A DNA stretch of 15,481 nt from an uncultured Coriobacteriaceae bacterium (GCA_902783175.1 CACZQA010000192.1:1-15481), one strand, 5' to 3'; shown: positions 1-7,241, counted from the stretch's first letter. Notes: generated by a model not told the origin, from the sequence alone. A program made the numbers and translations.

Positions 1-27
1 ACAAGAATTATCAAGAACCTATTTGTG
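1..27. other. Edge sequence beyond map, no gene seen
   Basis: These 27 bases follow the map stop codon. They are A/T-rich compared with the rest and hold no hairpin, clear ribosome binding site or start codon that can be supported. Family gene order suggests infA would lie just beyond the left edge. Confidence 0.5.
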
Positions 28-801
28 TTATTCCTCTGTAAGGACGAGCGGCCCTTTGTCGGTAATCGCGATGGTGTTCTCGAAATGCGCAGCGGGCTTT
101 CCGTCTACCGTGACGACACCCCACCCGTCTTTCTCGACGCGAACGCGATACGAGCCCGCGGTGATCATCGGCTCGATGGCGATGACCATACCGGGCTTGA
201 GCTTTACGCCCCTGCCCTTCTTGCCATAGTTGGGAACATCGGGCTTTTCGTGCATGACGTGCCCAACTCCGTGGCCCACATAGTCGCGTACGACGCCGAA
301 GCCCCGAGACTCGGCGTAGTCTTGGACCGCGAAACCAACATCGCCGAGCGTGTTGCCGGGACACGCCGCGCGGATTCCGGCCCACATGGCCTCCCTCGTC
401 ACCGTGCACAGATGCCGTTTCTCCGAAGAAACCTCGCCGACGGCAAAGGTGTAGGCGTTGTCGCCCACCCAGCCGTCGACCGTCGCACCCGTGTCGATGG
501 AGATGATGTCGCCCTCTGCGAGGATGACGTCGTCTGAAGGAATGCCATGGACGACTTTCTCGTTGACGGAGGCGCAGATAGACCCCGGAAATCCGCCATA
601 GCCCTTGAACGTGGGGACTCCACCTTCAAGACGAATCACGTTTTCGACGAAACTGTCCAGCTCGCGTGTCGTGACGCCCGGGGCGATTATGTCCCCAACC
701 ATGCGGAGGGCCAGCGCGCTTACGCGGCCGGCCTCCCTCATGGCCTCAATTTCTTGAGGCGTCTTTAGCTGTATTCCGTCTTTTCTCAGACGAAACGGCA
801 T
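28..801 (-). CDS. map: Methionine aminopeptidase, type I
   Basis: 257 residues, full length for type Ia. It removes the initiator methionine from nascent proteins at the tunnel exit. The five metal ligands of the pita-bread fold are visible: D103 (SIDTGA), D114 (VGDNAY), H177 (GHGVGH), E210 (AIEPM) and E241 (HFENT). H85 in VVHGIP and H184 in MHEKP match the substrate-binding histidines. There is no N-terminal SH3-binding zinc extension like that of some actinobacterial second MetAPs. The ATG overlaps the adk stop as TAATG and has no strong ribosome binding site (only AAGG, 13 bases away), so translation probably depends on coupling to adk. infA would be expected next but lies outside the window. 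Confidence 0.97.
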   Translation of the reverse strand: MPFRLRKDGIQLKTPQEIEAMREAGRVSALALRMVGDIIAPGVTTRELDSFVENVIRLEGGVPTFKGYGGFPGSICASVNEKVVHGIPSDDVILAEGDIISIDTGATVDGWVGDNAYTFAVGEVSSEKRHLCTVTREAMWAGIRAACPGNTLGDVGFAVQDYAESRGFGVVRDYVGHGVGHVMHEKPDVPNYGKKGRGVKLKPGMVIAIEPMITAGSYRVRVEKDGWGVVTVDGKPAAHFENTIAITDKGPLVLTEE

Positions 802-1424
802 TATTTGATTGCGGCCTTGATTGCCTCGAAGACTTCGTCCGGAGTCTGGTTGCCGTCGAGCTCGACCAGCGTGCCGTTGCCACGGTAGTAGTCGATGAGC
901 GGGCTCGTCGACTTGTCGTAGACGTCGAGACGGTTGCGCACGGCGTCTTCGTTGTCGTCGTCGCGCTGATACATCTCGCCACCGCACTCGGGGCACTTGT
1001 CCCCATCGGCGGTCGTGCCGATGAAGCCGCAATCGCGGCACATGCGGCGCGTCGAGATGCGGTTGACGACGACCTCGTTGTCCACTTCGAGTGCAATCGC
1101 GTAATCGAGCTTCTTGCCCAGGTCGGACAGCACGCCATCGAGCGCAACAGCCTGAGCCGGGGTGCGCGGGAACCCGTCGAGCAGGTACGACGCATCCGGG
1201 TCGCCCTTGAGGCGCTCCTCCACCAGACCGATCACGACCTCGTCGGGGACCAGGTCGCCTGCGTCCATGTAGGCCTTGGCCTTCTTGCCGAGCTCAGTGC
1301 CGGCTTTGACAGCCGCCCTGAGCAAGTCGCCCGTCGAAAGGTGCTTGAAGCCGTATGCCTCGACGAGCTTCGCGGACTGCGTGCCTTTACCAGCGCCAGG
1401 TGCACCCAACAAAACGATATTCAT
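801..1424 (-). CDS. adk: Adenylate kinase, zinc-LID long form
   Basis: 207 residues. It catalyses ATP + AMP to 2 ADP in the cytosol. The P-loop GAPGAGKGT is at 7-15, STGDLLR at 30-36 belongs to the AMP site, and DGFPRT is at 83-88. The LID is the long form with four cysteines, CRDC at 129-132 and CPEC at 144-147, consistent with structural zinc. RRDDN-type residues follow as QRDDDNEDAVRNRL. A TTG two codons upstream (1430) is in frame, but the ATG at 1424 has GGAGAG nine bases ahead and starts MNIVLLGAPG as in the family. It follows secY by 27 bases and its TAA overlaps the map ATG. The secY-adk-map order is common in Gram-positives. Confidence 0.98.
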   Translation of the reverse strand: MNIVLLGAPGAGKGTQSAKLVEAYGFKHLSTGDLLRAAVKAGTELGKKAKAYMDAGDLVPDEVVIGLVEERLKGDPDASYLLDGFPRTPAQAVALDGVLSDLGKKLDYAIALEVDNEVVVNRISTRRMCRDCGFIGTTADGDKCPECGGEMYQRDDDNEDAVRNRLDVYDKSTSPLIDYYRGNGTLVELDGNQTPDEVFEAIKAAIK

Positions 1425-1451
1425 GAGCAAACACTCTCCAATCGAATAGGG

Positions 1452-2744
1452 CTATTTGAAGAAGCCGTCGTAATTATGCATCTTCAGCTGACTCTCGAGC
1501 TTGGTCATCGTGTCAAGCGCAACGCCGACCATGATGAGGACCGACGTGCCGCCAAACAGCGAGATGAGCGTGTTGTCGGTGAACGAGTAGAAGATGGACG
1601 GGATAATCGCGATTGCCGCCAGGAACATTGCGCCCGGAAGCGTGATGCGGTTGATCACGTCTTTGATGTACTGAGCCGTTGCCCCGCCCGGACGGACGCC
1701 CGGGATGAAGCCACCGTTGTTCTTCAGGTTGTCTGCCGTGTCCTCGGGATGGTAGATCATCGAGGTGTAGAAGTACGCAAAGAACACGATCAGGACAAAC
1801 GTGAGCACCCAGTTGCCCCAGCCAGTCGAGCAGAAGTTCGCAACCGCCTGCATCCAGCCGGCATCGCTGAAGAACGCTGCGATCTGAGCCGGGATGTAAA
1901 GCAGGGCAGAGGCGAAGATGATCGGGATGACGCCCGCGCCGTTTACCTTGAGTGGCAGGTAGGTGCTCTGGCCACCCATCTGGCGACGGCCGACGATCCT
2001 CTTGGAGTACTGCACCGGGATGCGGCGCTGGCCACGCTCGATGAACACGATTGCGGGGATGACCACGAGGATGATCACGACGATCATGATGGTCATCAGG
2101 ATGCCCTGCATCTGGTCGCTCGAGTGGTTGACGGAGTCGAGCAGTGCGCTTGGGAGGCGCGCAATGATGTTCGCGAAGATGATGAGCGACATGCCGTTGC
2201 CGATGCCACGCTGCGTGATGAGCTCGCCCATCCACATGATGAACGCGGTGCCGGCGACCAGAGTCACGACGATGACGATGCTCGTGAGCCACACGGGCAT
2301 GCCGGTGTTCTCGAACGAGATGCCGAACGTCGAGCTCTGGAACAGGACCAGGTAGCCGATCGCGTTGATCAGGCCGAGTGCCAGCGTCAGCCAGCGCGTG
2401 ATGCGCGTGATGCGGCGCTGACCCGTCTCGCCCTCTTTGGCCCAAGCCTGCAGGCTCGGGATGACGCCCTGCATGAGCTGCATGATGATTGCAGCGGTGA
2501 TATAGGGCATGATACCGAGCGAGAACACGGAGAAGTACTCCAGCGCGCCGCCCGAGAAGAGGTTGAGCATCAGCAGACCGGCGTTGGTGCTGGAATCCCT
2601 AAAGCTGCTGACCAGCTCTGCAAACGGGATTCCAGGGACCGGGATAAACGAGCCAACTCTGTACAAAGCGATGATAGCAAGGGTGAAGAAGATCTTGTGA
2701 CGGAGCTCCTTCACGCGCATTGCATTTGCGAGCGCCTTGAGCAC
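1452..2744 (-). CDS. secY: Protein translocase channel subunit SecY
   Basis: 430 residues, the usual length. SecY is the membrane channel of the Sec pathway, working with SecE, SecG, SecA and ribosomes. Ten hydrophobic segments can be placed at about 18-36, 70-92, 117-136, 151-171, 179-197, 213-236, 266-291, 311-331, 366-386 and 394-412. The cytosolic loops have family marks: RGIGNGMS at 179-186, ERGQRRIPVQY at 236-246, and IPGVRPG at 347-353 with the Arg needed for SecA action. The start is GTG at 2744, two bases after the rplO stop, with AAAGG 10 bases upstream. An ATG at codon 9 is possible but poorly placed, and the residues before it match SecY N-termini. adk follows after 27 bases. Confidence 0.98.
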   Translation of the reverse strand: MLKALANAMRVKELRHKIFFTLAIIALYRVGSFIPVPGIPFAELVSSFRDSSTNAGLLMLNLFSGGALEYFSVFSLGIMPYITAAIIMQLMQGVIPSLQAWAKEGETGQRRITRITRWLTLALGLINAIGYLVLFQSSTFGISFENTGMPVWLTSIVIVVTLVAGTAFIMWMGELITQRGIGNGMSLIIFANIIARLPSALLDSVNHSSDQMQGILMTIMIVVIILVVIPAIVFIERGQRRIPVQYSKRIVGRRQMGGQSTYLPLKVNGAGVIPIIFASALLYIPAQIAAFFSDAGWMQAVANFCSTGWGNWVLTFVLIVFFAYFYTSMIYHPEDTADNLKNNGGFIPGVRPGGATAQYIKDVINRITLPGAMFLAAIAIIPSIFYSFTDNTLISLFGGTSVLIMVGVALDTMTKLESQLKMHNYDGFFK

Positions 2745-2746
2745 GA

Positions 2747-3187
2747 TTACTCGACCTTTCCTCCGGCTGCCTCGATCTTGGACTGCGCAGTCGCGGAAAC
2801 CTTGTCCACCTTGACAGTCAGGGCCTTGGTGATTTCGCCATCGCCAAGAACCTTAACGAGGGAGTCTGCGTGCTTGATGATGCCCTTGGCGACGAGCGTC
2901 TCGTGGTCAACGGTCTCGCCAGCCTCGAACTTCTCCTCCAGGCGGGAAACGTTCACCGGCAGGTACTCTTTGCGGTTGATGTTGCGGAAGCCGGGGAGCT
3001 TGGGCAGGCGCATTGCCAGAGGAGTCTGGCCACCCTCGAAGCCCGGGCCCTTCGTGCCGCCAGCACGGGAAGCCTGGCCGTTAGAGCCGCGACCGGACTT
3101 TCCGCCGTAGCCCGAACCGTGACCGCGGCCGACGCGCTTGCGCTTCTTGGTGGAGCCGGGAGCCGGCTTGAGATCGTGCAGATTCAT
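2747..3187 (-). CDS. rplO: 50S ribosomal protein L15
   Basis: 146 residues, standard length. L15 is a late 50S assembly protein with a long extended N-terminal arm. [38 protein letters not shown] covers the Gly/Arg/Lys-rich arm, followed by [20 protein letters not shown] (about 49-68) and a C-terminal domain ending with [18 protein letters not shown]. The ATG has AAGGAG seven bases upstream. secY starts two bases after its TAA, so the translation of the two is probably linked. Confidence 0.98.
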   Translation of the reverse strand: MNLHDLKPAPGSTKKRKRVGRGHGSGYGGKSGRGSNGQASRAGGTKGPGFEGGQTPLAMRLPKLPGFRNINRKEYLPVNVSRLEEKFEAGETVDHETLVAKGIIKHADSLVKVLGDGEITKALTVKVDKVSATAQSKIEAAGGKVE

Positions 3188-3299
3188 GTGTTTTCTCCTT
3201 CTGTATCGCGTATGCCCCTAAGTATGGGCATAGCCGGCAGCTCGCCGCCGGCTAACTACCACGCCTGCTGCCCGTTTAGGGGCAGCAGGACACGTGCAA
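3188..3299 (-). promoter_or_regulatory. Structured spacer rpmD-rplO (three tandem stem-loops)
   Basis: A 112-base spacer almost filled by three perfect stems. From the rpmD side: 10 bp CCTGCTGCCC/GGGCAGCAGG (3264-3273 with 3280-3289, six-base loop); 7 bp AGCCGGC/GCCGGCT (3232-3238 with 3247-3253, eight-base loop); and 7 bp TATGCCC/GGGCATA (3211-3217 with 3226-3232, eight-base loop). The last two abut and share base 3232, so they cannot both be complete to the final pair. The motif actaccacgcc (3255-3265), shared with the rplW-rplB spacer, lies between the first and second stems. AAGGAG of rplO follows the last stem. No U-run is present. Confidence 0.7.
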
Positions 3300-3491
3300 C
3301 TAGATGTTCTCGACCTTGACGAGGTGCTTGACCTTGAAGATCATGCCGCGGACTGCAGGGTTGTCCACCTGCTCGACCGTGCGGCCGATCTTGCCGAGGC
3401 CCAGCGCCTTGAGGGTCTTGCCCTGGTCGGCCTTGTAGCCGATAGAGCTCTTGATCTGCGTGATACGCAGCGTCTTTTTTGCGTCAGACAT
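3300..3491 (-). CDS. rpmD: 50S ribosomal protein L30
   Basis: 63 residues, standard for bacterial L30, a small 50S surface protein missing from some phyla. KTLRITQIKSSIGYKADQGKTLKALGLGKIGRTVEQVDNPAVRGMIFKVKHLVKVE reads as the family from end to end; the GLGKIG and NPAVRGMI motifs are most telling. The ATG shares one base with the rpsE stop, and AAGAAGG lies seven bases upstream inside rpsE. A TAG ends the gene, followed at once by a 112-base hairpin-rich spacer. Confidence 0.97.
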   Translation of the reverse strand: MSDAKKTLRITQIKSSIGYKADQGKTLKALGLGKIGRTVEQVDNPAVRGMIFKVKHLVKVENI

Positions 3492-4039
3492 TATTGAACC
3501 TTCTTACCGTAGATGGCGGCGATGCTCATATCGCGGCGTGCGGCGACATCCTCGGGGCTGCTGAGCTCCTTGAGGCCCTCTGCAGCTGCCTTGACGATGT
3601 TCATCGCGTTGTCAGTGCCGAGCGACTTGGAAAGAACGTCCTTGACACCCGCGAGCTCGAGCAGAGCGCGCACCGGGCCACCGGCGATGACGCCGGTACC
3701 AGGGGTAGCGGGCTTGAGCAGGACGCGGCCTGCGGAGAACTCGCCCAGAACCTCGTGCGGAATCGTGCCCGCCTCGGTCAGCGGCACCTTGAACATGTTC
3801 TTCTTGGCATCCTCGACGCCCTTGCTGATGGCAATCGGCACCTCGGCGGACTTGCCCATGCCAACGCCGACGTTGCCGTTGCGGTCGCCGACGACGACGA
3901 GGGCGGACAGGTTCATGCGACGACCACCCTTGACCGTCTTGGAAACGCGGTTGATGGAAACTACGCGCTCTTCAAGTTCGGGAACTGCGGGGTTGTTGTC
4001 ACGCTTGTTATTCCTGCGGTTGTTAGACCTCTGTGGCAT
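3491..4039 (-). CDS. rpsE: 30S ribosomal protein S5
   Basis: 182 residues. S5 is part of the mRNA entry ring with S3 and S4 and affects accuracy; its N-terminal loop is the spectinomycin site. After a polar Asn/Arg-rich leader (residues 2-16) comes [31 protein letters not shown]. The loop KGGRR is intact, so no resistance change is visible. The wording [22 protein letters not shown] differs from the more common [11 protein letters not shown] form and looks lineage-specific. Then come [19 protein letters not shown] and the C-terminal [21 protein letters not shown]. The ATG has a GGGAG/GAGG ribosome binding site, and the TAA overlaps the rpmD ATG as TAATG. Confidence 0.98.
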   Translation of the reverse strand: MPQRSNNRRNNKRDNNPAVPELEERVVSINRVSKTVKGGRRMNLSALVVVGDRNGNVGVGMGKSAEVPIAISKGVEDAKKNMFKVPLTEAGTIPHEVLGEFSAGRVLLKPATPGTGVIAGGPVRALLELAGVKDVLSKSLGTDNAMNIVKAAAEGLKELSSPEDVAARRDMSIAAIYGKKVQ

Positions 4040-4053
4040 CTTCCTCTCCCTTC

Positions 4054-4428
4054 CTAGAACTTGAGACCAGCTTCGCGGGCACCGTCCGCGAGAGCCTGAA
4101 CGCGGCCGTGATACAGATGACCGCCACGGTCGAAGACGATTTCGGAAATCCCAGCCTCGATTGCGCGCTTGCCGACGAGCTTGCCGACCTCTTCCGCGCC
4201 TTCCTTGTTGCTGCCGTTCTTGCCAGTGGCCTTGAACTCGGCGTCGAGGGAAGAAGCGCTGACGAGGGTCTTGGACGTCGTGTCGCTGTCATCGATGACC
4301 TGAGCGTAGATATGTGCGTTGGTACGCGTCACGCGCAGACGCGGACGCTCAGCGGTACCGGTCACCTTGGCGCGCACGCGGCGCTGGCGGCGAACCAGTT
4401 TCGCTTTCTTTGCTTTGAGCTTATCCAT
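4054..4428 (-). CDS. rplR: 50S ribosomal protein L18
   Basis: 124 residues, slightly longer than the usual 117-122. L18 binds 5S rRNA with L5 in the central protuberance. The basic N-terminus holds [21 protein letters not shown] (about 13-33), followed by [22 protein letters not shown]. The C-terminal part has [39 protein letters not shown], which is diagnostic. A few extra residues appear near [14 protein letters not shown]. The ATG has AAGGAG 11 bases upstream, slightly far but acceptable. rpsE follows after 14 bases. Confidence 0.98.
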   Translation of the reverse strand: MDKLKAKKAKLVRRQRRVRAKVTGTAERPRLRVTRTNAHIYAQVIDDSDTTSKTLVSASSLDAEFKATGKNGSNKEGAEEVGKLVGKRAIEAGISEIVFDRGGHLYHGRVQALADGAREAGLKF

Positions 4429-4479
4429 ACTTTGATGTACTCCTTGAAATTGACCGGGCTATCGTGCCGGTACGCCTTA

Positions 4480-5019
4480 TTACTTAGCAGCCTTGCCCTC
4501 TTTGCGGCGGATATGCTCGCCCTGATAGCGGATGCCCTTGCCCTTGTACGGCTCGGGAGCACGCAGGGAGCGAATCTCGGCAGCAGTCTGGCCAACCAGC
4601 TGCTTGTCGACGCCGCTAATGATGATCGTGGTGGCATCCGGACACTCGAACTTGATGCCCTCGATTGCCTGGACGTCAACGGGATGAGAGTAACCCAGCG
4701 TCATTTCAAGTTTGTCGCCCTTGAGCGATGCACGGTAGCCAACGCCGACGAGCTCGAGCGTCTTGGAGTAGCCCTCGCTCACGCCGATGACCATGTTGTT
4801 GATCAGAGAACGGGTCAGGCCGTGCAGTGCGCGGTTCTGACGCTCGTCGTTCGGGCGCTCAACGATGACCTGGTTGTCATCGTTCATGCTGATGGCCATG
4901 TTGTTGTTGAAGGTCTCGGTGAGTTCACCCTTGGGACCTTTGACAGAGACGGTGGAACCGTCGATCTTAACCTCAACTCCGGCAGGAACCGGGATGGGCA
5001 GCTTACCAATACGAGACAT
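4480..5019 (-). CDS. rplF: 50S ribosomal protein L6
   Basis: 179 residues, standard length. L6 sits near the sarcin-ricin loop at the factor-binding site where EF-G acts. [17 protein letters not shown] opens the protein, and [10 protein letters not shown] at about 27-36 marks the first repeat. [23 protein letters not shown] is the middle signature, and the end carries the family pattern [22 protein letters not shown]. The open frame extends 22 codons further upstream, but the ATG at 5019 has AAAGGAG eight bases ahead and fits the family start. It ends with tandem stops, TAA TAA. rplR follows after 51 bases, the longest of the ordinary spacers. Confidence 0.98.
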   Translation of the reverse strand: MSRIGKLPIPVPAGVEVKIDGSTVSVKGPKGELTETFNNNMAISMNDDNQVIVERPNDERQNRALHGLTRSLINNMVIGVSEGYSKTLELVGVGYRASLKGDKLEMTLGYSHPVDVQAIEGIKFECPDATTIIISGVDKQLVGQTAAEIRSLRAPEPYKGKGIRYQGEHIRRKEGKAAK

Positions 5020-5044
5020 TAGTATTGCTCCTTTCTCAGTTCTA

Positions 5045-5443
5045 TTACCAGATGTAGGCCAGAACCTCGCCACCGACGCCGGCAATGCGCGCGTCGCGGT
5101 CGGTCATGACACCCTTGGACGTGGAAACAACGGCAGTGCCGAGGCCGCCGAGAACGCGGGGCAGCTCGTCTTTGCCTGCATAGATGCGAAGACCCGGCTT
5201 GGAGATGCGGCGGATACCGCGGATGACCTTGGCCTTCTTCGCGCCGTACTTCAAAGTAATGACAAGCTCGTCTTGAGGCTTCTTGGAGATGACCTCGTAG
5301 TCGGAGATGTAGCCCTCTTCTTTGATAACGCGGGCAATCTCGACAAGCTTCTTGGAAGACGGCATGGAAACCGTCTCTTTGGTCGCAGAATTCGCGTTTC
5401 GGATACGCGTGAGCATATCTGCGATCGAATCAGTCGTGCTCAT
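5045..5443 (-). CDS. rpsH: 30S ribosomal protein S8
   Basis: 132 residues, standard length. S8 binds helix 21 of 16S rRNA and, in E. coli, also represses translation of the spc mRNA. The opening is [18 protein letters not shown]. The middle has [18 protein letters not shown] (about residues 29-46), and the C-terminal domain has [40 protein letters not shown], ending GGEVLAYIW as in most homologues. The ATG has AGGAGG six bases upstream. rplF follows after 25 bases. Whether it autoregulates through the rplX-rplE spacer is an open inference. Confidence 0.98.
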   Translation of the reverse strand: MSTTDSIADMLTRIRNANSATKETVSMPSSKKLVEIARVIKEEGYISDYEVISKKPQDELVITLKYGAKKAKVIRGIRRISKPGLRIYAGKDELPRVLGGLGTAVVSTSKGVMTDRDARIAGVGGEVLAYIW

Positions 5444-5546
5444 TAATTTCCTCCTATGGTTCGTTGATGACTGCTTCCGATCGGTTCGTCGTCACCCGTG
5501 GCGGCAACGCCTGATCGGGGCAGCCCAGCATCAGGAAAACCAGTGA
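5444..5546 (-). promoter_or_regulatory. Structured spacer rpsZ-rpsH (one stem-loop)
   Basis: A 103-base spacer with one supportable hairpin: CCTGAT at 5510-5515 pairs with ATCAGG at 5530-5535, and inside the loop GGG (5518-5520) can pair with CCC (5524-5526) around a three-base turn. It starts 12 bases past the rpsZ stop. The remaining part toward rpsH has only short palindromes (such as CGATCG) and ends with AGGAGG six bases from the rpsH ATG. No U-run follows the hairpin, and no promoter hexamers stand out. Confidence 0.5.
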
Positions 5547-5732
5547 TTACCAGCTGGCTTTGCGGACACCGGGGAGTTCGCCTTTGAGAGCAAGCTCGCG
5601 CAAGCAGATACGGCACAGGCCGAACTTGCGGTAGACCGAATGCGGTCGGCCGCAGCGGACGCAACGCGTGTAGGCGCGCGTGCTGTACTTAGGCTCGCGG
5701 TTTGCCTTGGCGATCATCGATTTCTTTGCCAA
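5547..5732 (-). CDS. rpsZ: 30S ribosomal protein S14, type Z (zinc-binding)
   Basis: 61 residues, the exact length of the short zinc form of S14, a head protein near the S3-S10 cluster. Two cysteine knuckles, CVRC at 24-27 and CRIC at 40-43, spaced by 12 residues, form the zinc ribbon. The sequence begins [16 protein letters not shown] when read from a TTG codon at 5732. AGGAGG (5739-5744) is six bases upstream of that TTG. An ATG at 5737 is out of frame and only one base from the AGGAGG, so it is a decoy. An in-frame ATG at codon 6 lacks a site and would drop the conserved MAKKS. Spacers of 113 and 103 bases flank it. Confidence 0.95.
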   Translation of the reverse strand: MAKKSMIAKANREPKYSTRAYTRCVRCGRPHSVYRKFGLCRICLRELALKGELPGVRKASW

Positions 5733-5845
5733 AACATGCCTCCTAATTTCACAACGGAGCCCATCTCCGTTGTTGACACCAATAACATCGAAATGACTAC
5801 GTGCCCTTACAAAGGGCGCGTAGTCAGACGATTGAACACTATACC
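5733..5845 (-). promoter_or_regulatory. Structured spacer rplE-rpsZ (two strong stem-loops)
   Basis: A 113-base spacer. The first hairpin from the rplE side lies at 5795-5825: outer 7 bp (GACTACG/CGTAGTC), one A-C mismatch in the RNA, inner 6 bp (GCCCTT/AAGGGC) and a three-base loop. The second lies at 5751-5773: 9 bp (ACAACGGAG/CTCCGTTGT) with a five-base loop, ending seven bases before the AGGAGG ribosome binding site of rpsZ. The first is followed by ATTTCGATG and not by a U-run, so it is not a standard terminator. The second is close enough to the ribosome binding site to influence ribosome access. Confidence 0.65.
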
Positions 5846-6391
5846 TTAGCGGTTGACAAACGGGAAGCCAAAAGCGGTAAGAAGTGCCTTGCCTTCCTCG
5901 TCGGTCTTGGCGGTGGTCACGAACGTGATGTCCATGCCCCTCGTGCGATCGACGTCCTCGTAGGAAATCTCGGGGAAGATCGTCTGCTCGCTGACGCCCA
6001 TGGAGTAGTTGCCGTGGCCGTCGAAGCTGTTGTCCGGCATGCCGCGGAAGTCGCGGATGCGCGGGATGGCAGTTGCGACCAGACGGTCGAAGAACTCGTA
6101 CATGCGGTCGCCGCGCAGCGTGACCTTGGCGCCGATGGCCTGGCCCTTGCGCAGGCGGAACGTTGCGATGGACTTCCTTGCACGGCAGATCATCGGCTGC
6201 TGGCCGGTGATGGTGCGAAGGTCCGCAACAGCCGCGTCGATGAGCTTGCTGTCGGTCGCCGCTTCGCCAACGCCCATGTTGACAACGATCTTCTCGAGCT
6301 TCGGAACGTTGTTGATGTTGGCGATGTTCAGCTCCTTCTCGAGCTGCGGGACGATCTCGTTTTTGTACTTCTCTTTCAGGCGAGGTGCCAT
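5846..6391 (-). CDS. rplE: 50S ribosomal protein L5
   Basis: 181 residues, standard length. L5 binds 5S rRNA in the central protuberance and contacts the P-site tRNA. Recognisable parts are the [14 protein letters not shown] segment (about 31-44), [21 protein letters not shown] with [13 protein letters not shown] following, [23 protein letters not shown], and the final [27 protein letters not shown]. The ATG has AAGGAG five bases upstream. The gene is isolated on both sides by hairpin-bearing spacers of 117 and 113 bases, unusual in this cluster and suggestive of separate RNA handling. Confidence 0.98.
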   Translation of the reverse strand: MAPRLKEKYKNEIVPQLEKELNIANINNVPKLEKIVVNMGVGEAATDSKLIDAAVADLRTITGQQPMICRARKSIATFRLRKGQAIGAKVTLRGDRMYEFFDRLVATAIPRIRDFRGMPDNSFDGHGNYSMGVSEQTIFPEISYEDVDRTRGMDITFVTTAKTDEEGKALLTAFGFPFVNR

Positions 6392-6508
6392 TGTTACTCC
6401 TTGTTTCGAGAATTAAGACGGGGTTCCAACCTCGTCCCCTCTTGCGAGGGCCTTTGATGAGGTGCCCGCACCTCGTTGGCGCGGGCACCAGATGCAGCAG
6501 TTAAGGGA
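6392..6508 (-). promoter_or_regulatory. Structured spacer rplX-rplE (three stem-loops)
   Basis: A 117-base spacer. Reading toward rplE there are three stems: a perfect 9-bp stem GGTGCCCGC/GCGGGCACC (6461-6469 with 6481-6489, loop of 11); a 5-bp stem CCCTC/GAGGG with a four-base loop (6437-6441 with 6446-6450); and a 7-position stem with one mismatch (6417-6423 with 6430-6436, loop of six). No U-run follows any of them. In E. coli the S8 repressor target of the spc operon lies at this same L24-L5 boundary, so an r-protein binding role is a fair hypothesis. The first stem is well supported; the other two are weaker. Confidence 0.6.
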
Positions 6509-6826
6509 CTAGTCGATGTCCTTGCCGCACTTCTTGCAGACGCGGACCTTCTTGCCCTCGTCACGCCTCACGGCGATGCGAGTGGGCAGGCCGCACTGCG
6601 GGCAGACCAGCATGACGTTGGAAACGTCGATGGGGCCCTCGAACGTGTCGATGCCGCCGTTGGGGTTGGCCTGCGACGGACGCAGCGCCTTGTGAATGAT
6701 GTTCACGCCCTGGACGACGACGCGGTGCTCGGACGGACGGGCGGACAGGACCTCGCCCTGTGCGCCCTTGTCCTTGCCGGTGATGACCTTGACGGTATCG
6801 CCCTTCTTGATGTTCATCTTCGCCAT
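6509..6826 (-). CDS. rplX: 50S ribosomal protein L24, zinc-ribbon form
   Basis: 105 residues. L24 is one of the two proteins that initiate 50S assembly. The KOW motif is at the N-terminus (KKGDTVKVITGKDKGAQGEV, about residues 7-26), followed by GVNIIHKALRPSQANPNGG. The C-terminal half carries four cysteines as two knuckles, CPQC at 75-78 and CKKC at 97-100, consistent with a zinc ribbon; E. coli L24 lacks this. It is known in many Gram-positive and deep-branching bacteria. The ATG at 6826 has AAAGG nine bases upstream; a second in-frame ATG at codon 4 has no better site. The stop TAG precedes a long structured spacer. Confidence 0.97.
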   Translation of the reverse strand: MAKMNIKKGDTVKVITGKDKGAQGEVLSARPSEHRVVVQGVNIIHKALRPSQANPNGGIDTFEGPIDVSNVMLVCPQCGLPTRIAVRRDEGKKVRVCKKCGKDID

Positions 6827-6842
6827 TTCCTCACACCTTTCC

Positions 6843-7211
6843 TTAAAGCGTCTCGGGAGCGAGGGAGACGATCTTCATGTACTTGCGATCGCGCAGCTCG
6901 CGGGCGACGGGCCCGAAGATACGCGTACCACGAGGTGCGCCAGAGTCGTCGACGAGGACAGCGGCGTTCTCGTCGAACCTGATGTAGGAGCCGTCCTTGC
7001 GGCGGACTTCCTTCTTGACGCGGACGACGACGCAACGGACGACATCGCCCTTCTTGACCTGACTGTTTGGCGTGGCTTCCTTGACGCTGCAAATGATCAC
7101 GTCACCAAGGCCGGCATAGCGGCGCTTGGAGCCACCGAGAACCTTGATGCACTGGACTTTGCGTGCACCAGAGTTGTCAGCAACAGTCAGCATTGATTGC
7201 ATTTGAATCAT
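6843..7211 (-). CDS. rplN: 50S ribosomal protein L14
   Basis: 122 residues, exactly the usual length. L14 lies at the subunit interface, forms bridges with 16S rRNA, and is the binding site of the silencing factor RsfS. The N-terminus [22 protein letters not shown] and the middle [20 protein letters not shown] are diagnostic, and the end [21 protein letters not shown] is standard. Three in-frame Met codons lie close together at residues 1, 4 and 7. The first is chosen because GGAAAGG is eight bases upstream and because L14 proteins begin MIQ. rplX follows after 16 bases. Confidence 0.98.
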   Translation of the reverse strand: MIQMQSMLTVADNSGARKVQCIKVLGGSKRRYAGLGDVIICSVKEATPNSQVKKGDVVRCVVVRVKKEVRRKDGSYIRFDENAAVLVDDSGAPRGTRIFGPVARELRDRKYMKIVSLAPETL

Positions 7212-7241
7212 GATGATTACCTTTCCTGTTACTAACGGGCC

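Noticed and set aside
1341..3110. Long plus-strand open frame of 589 codons opposite adk, secY and rplO
   Set aside because: It lies antisense to three well-identified genes, is dominated by Asp, His, Arg and Glu as expected from the complement of high-G+C codons, and has no recognisable domain or ribosome binding site.
4033..5022. Plus-strand open frame of 329 codons opposite rplR and rplF
   Set aside because: It is a shadow of the real minus-strand genes, with low-complexity Leu/Ala/Asp composition and no family match.
5547..6488. Minus-strand open frame of 313 codons ending in S14, as a possible fusion protein
   Set aside because: Only the last 61 codons are S14. The rest overlaps rplE in another frame and two hairpin spacers, and the proper S14 start has its own ribosome binding site.
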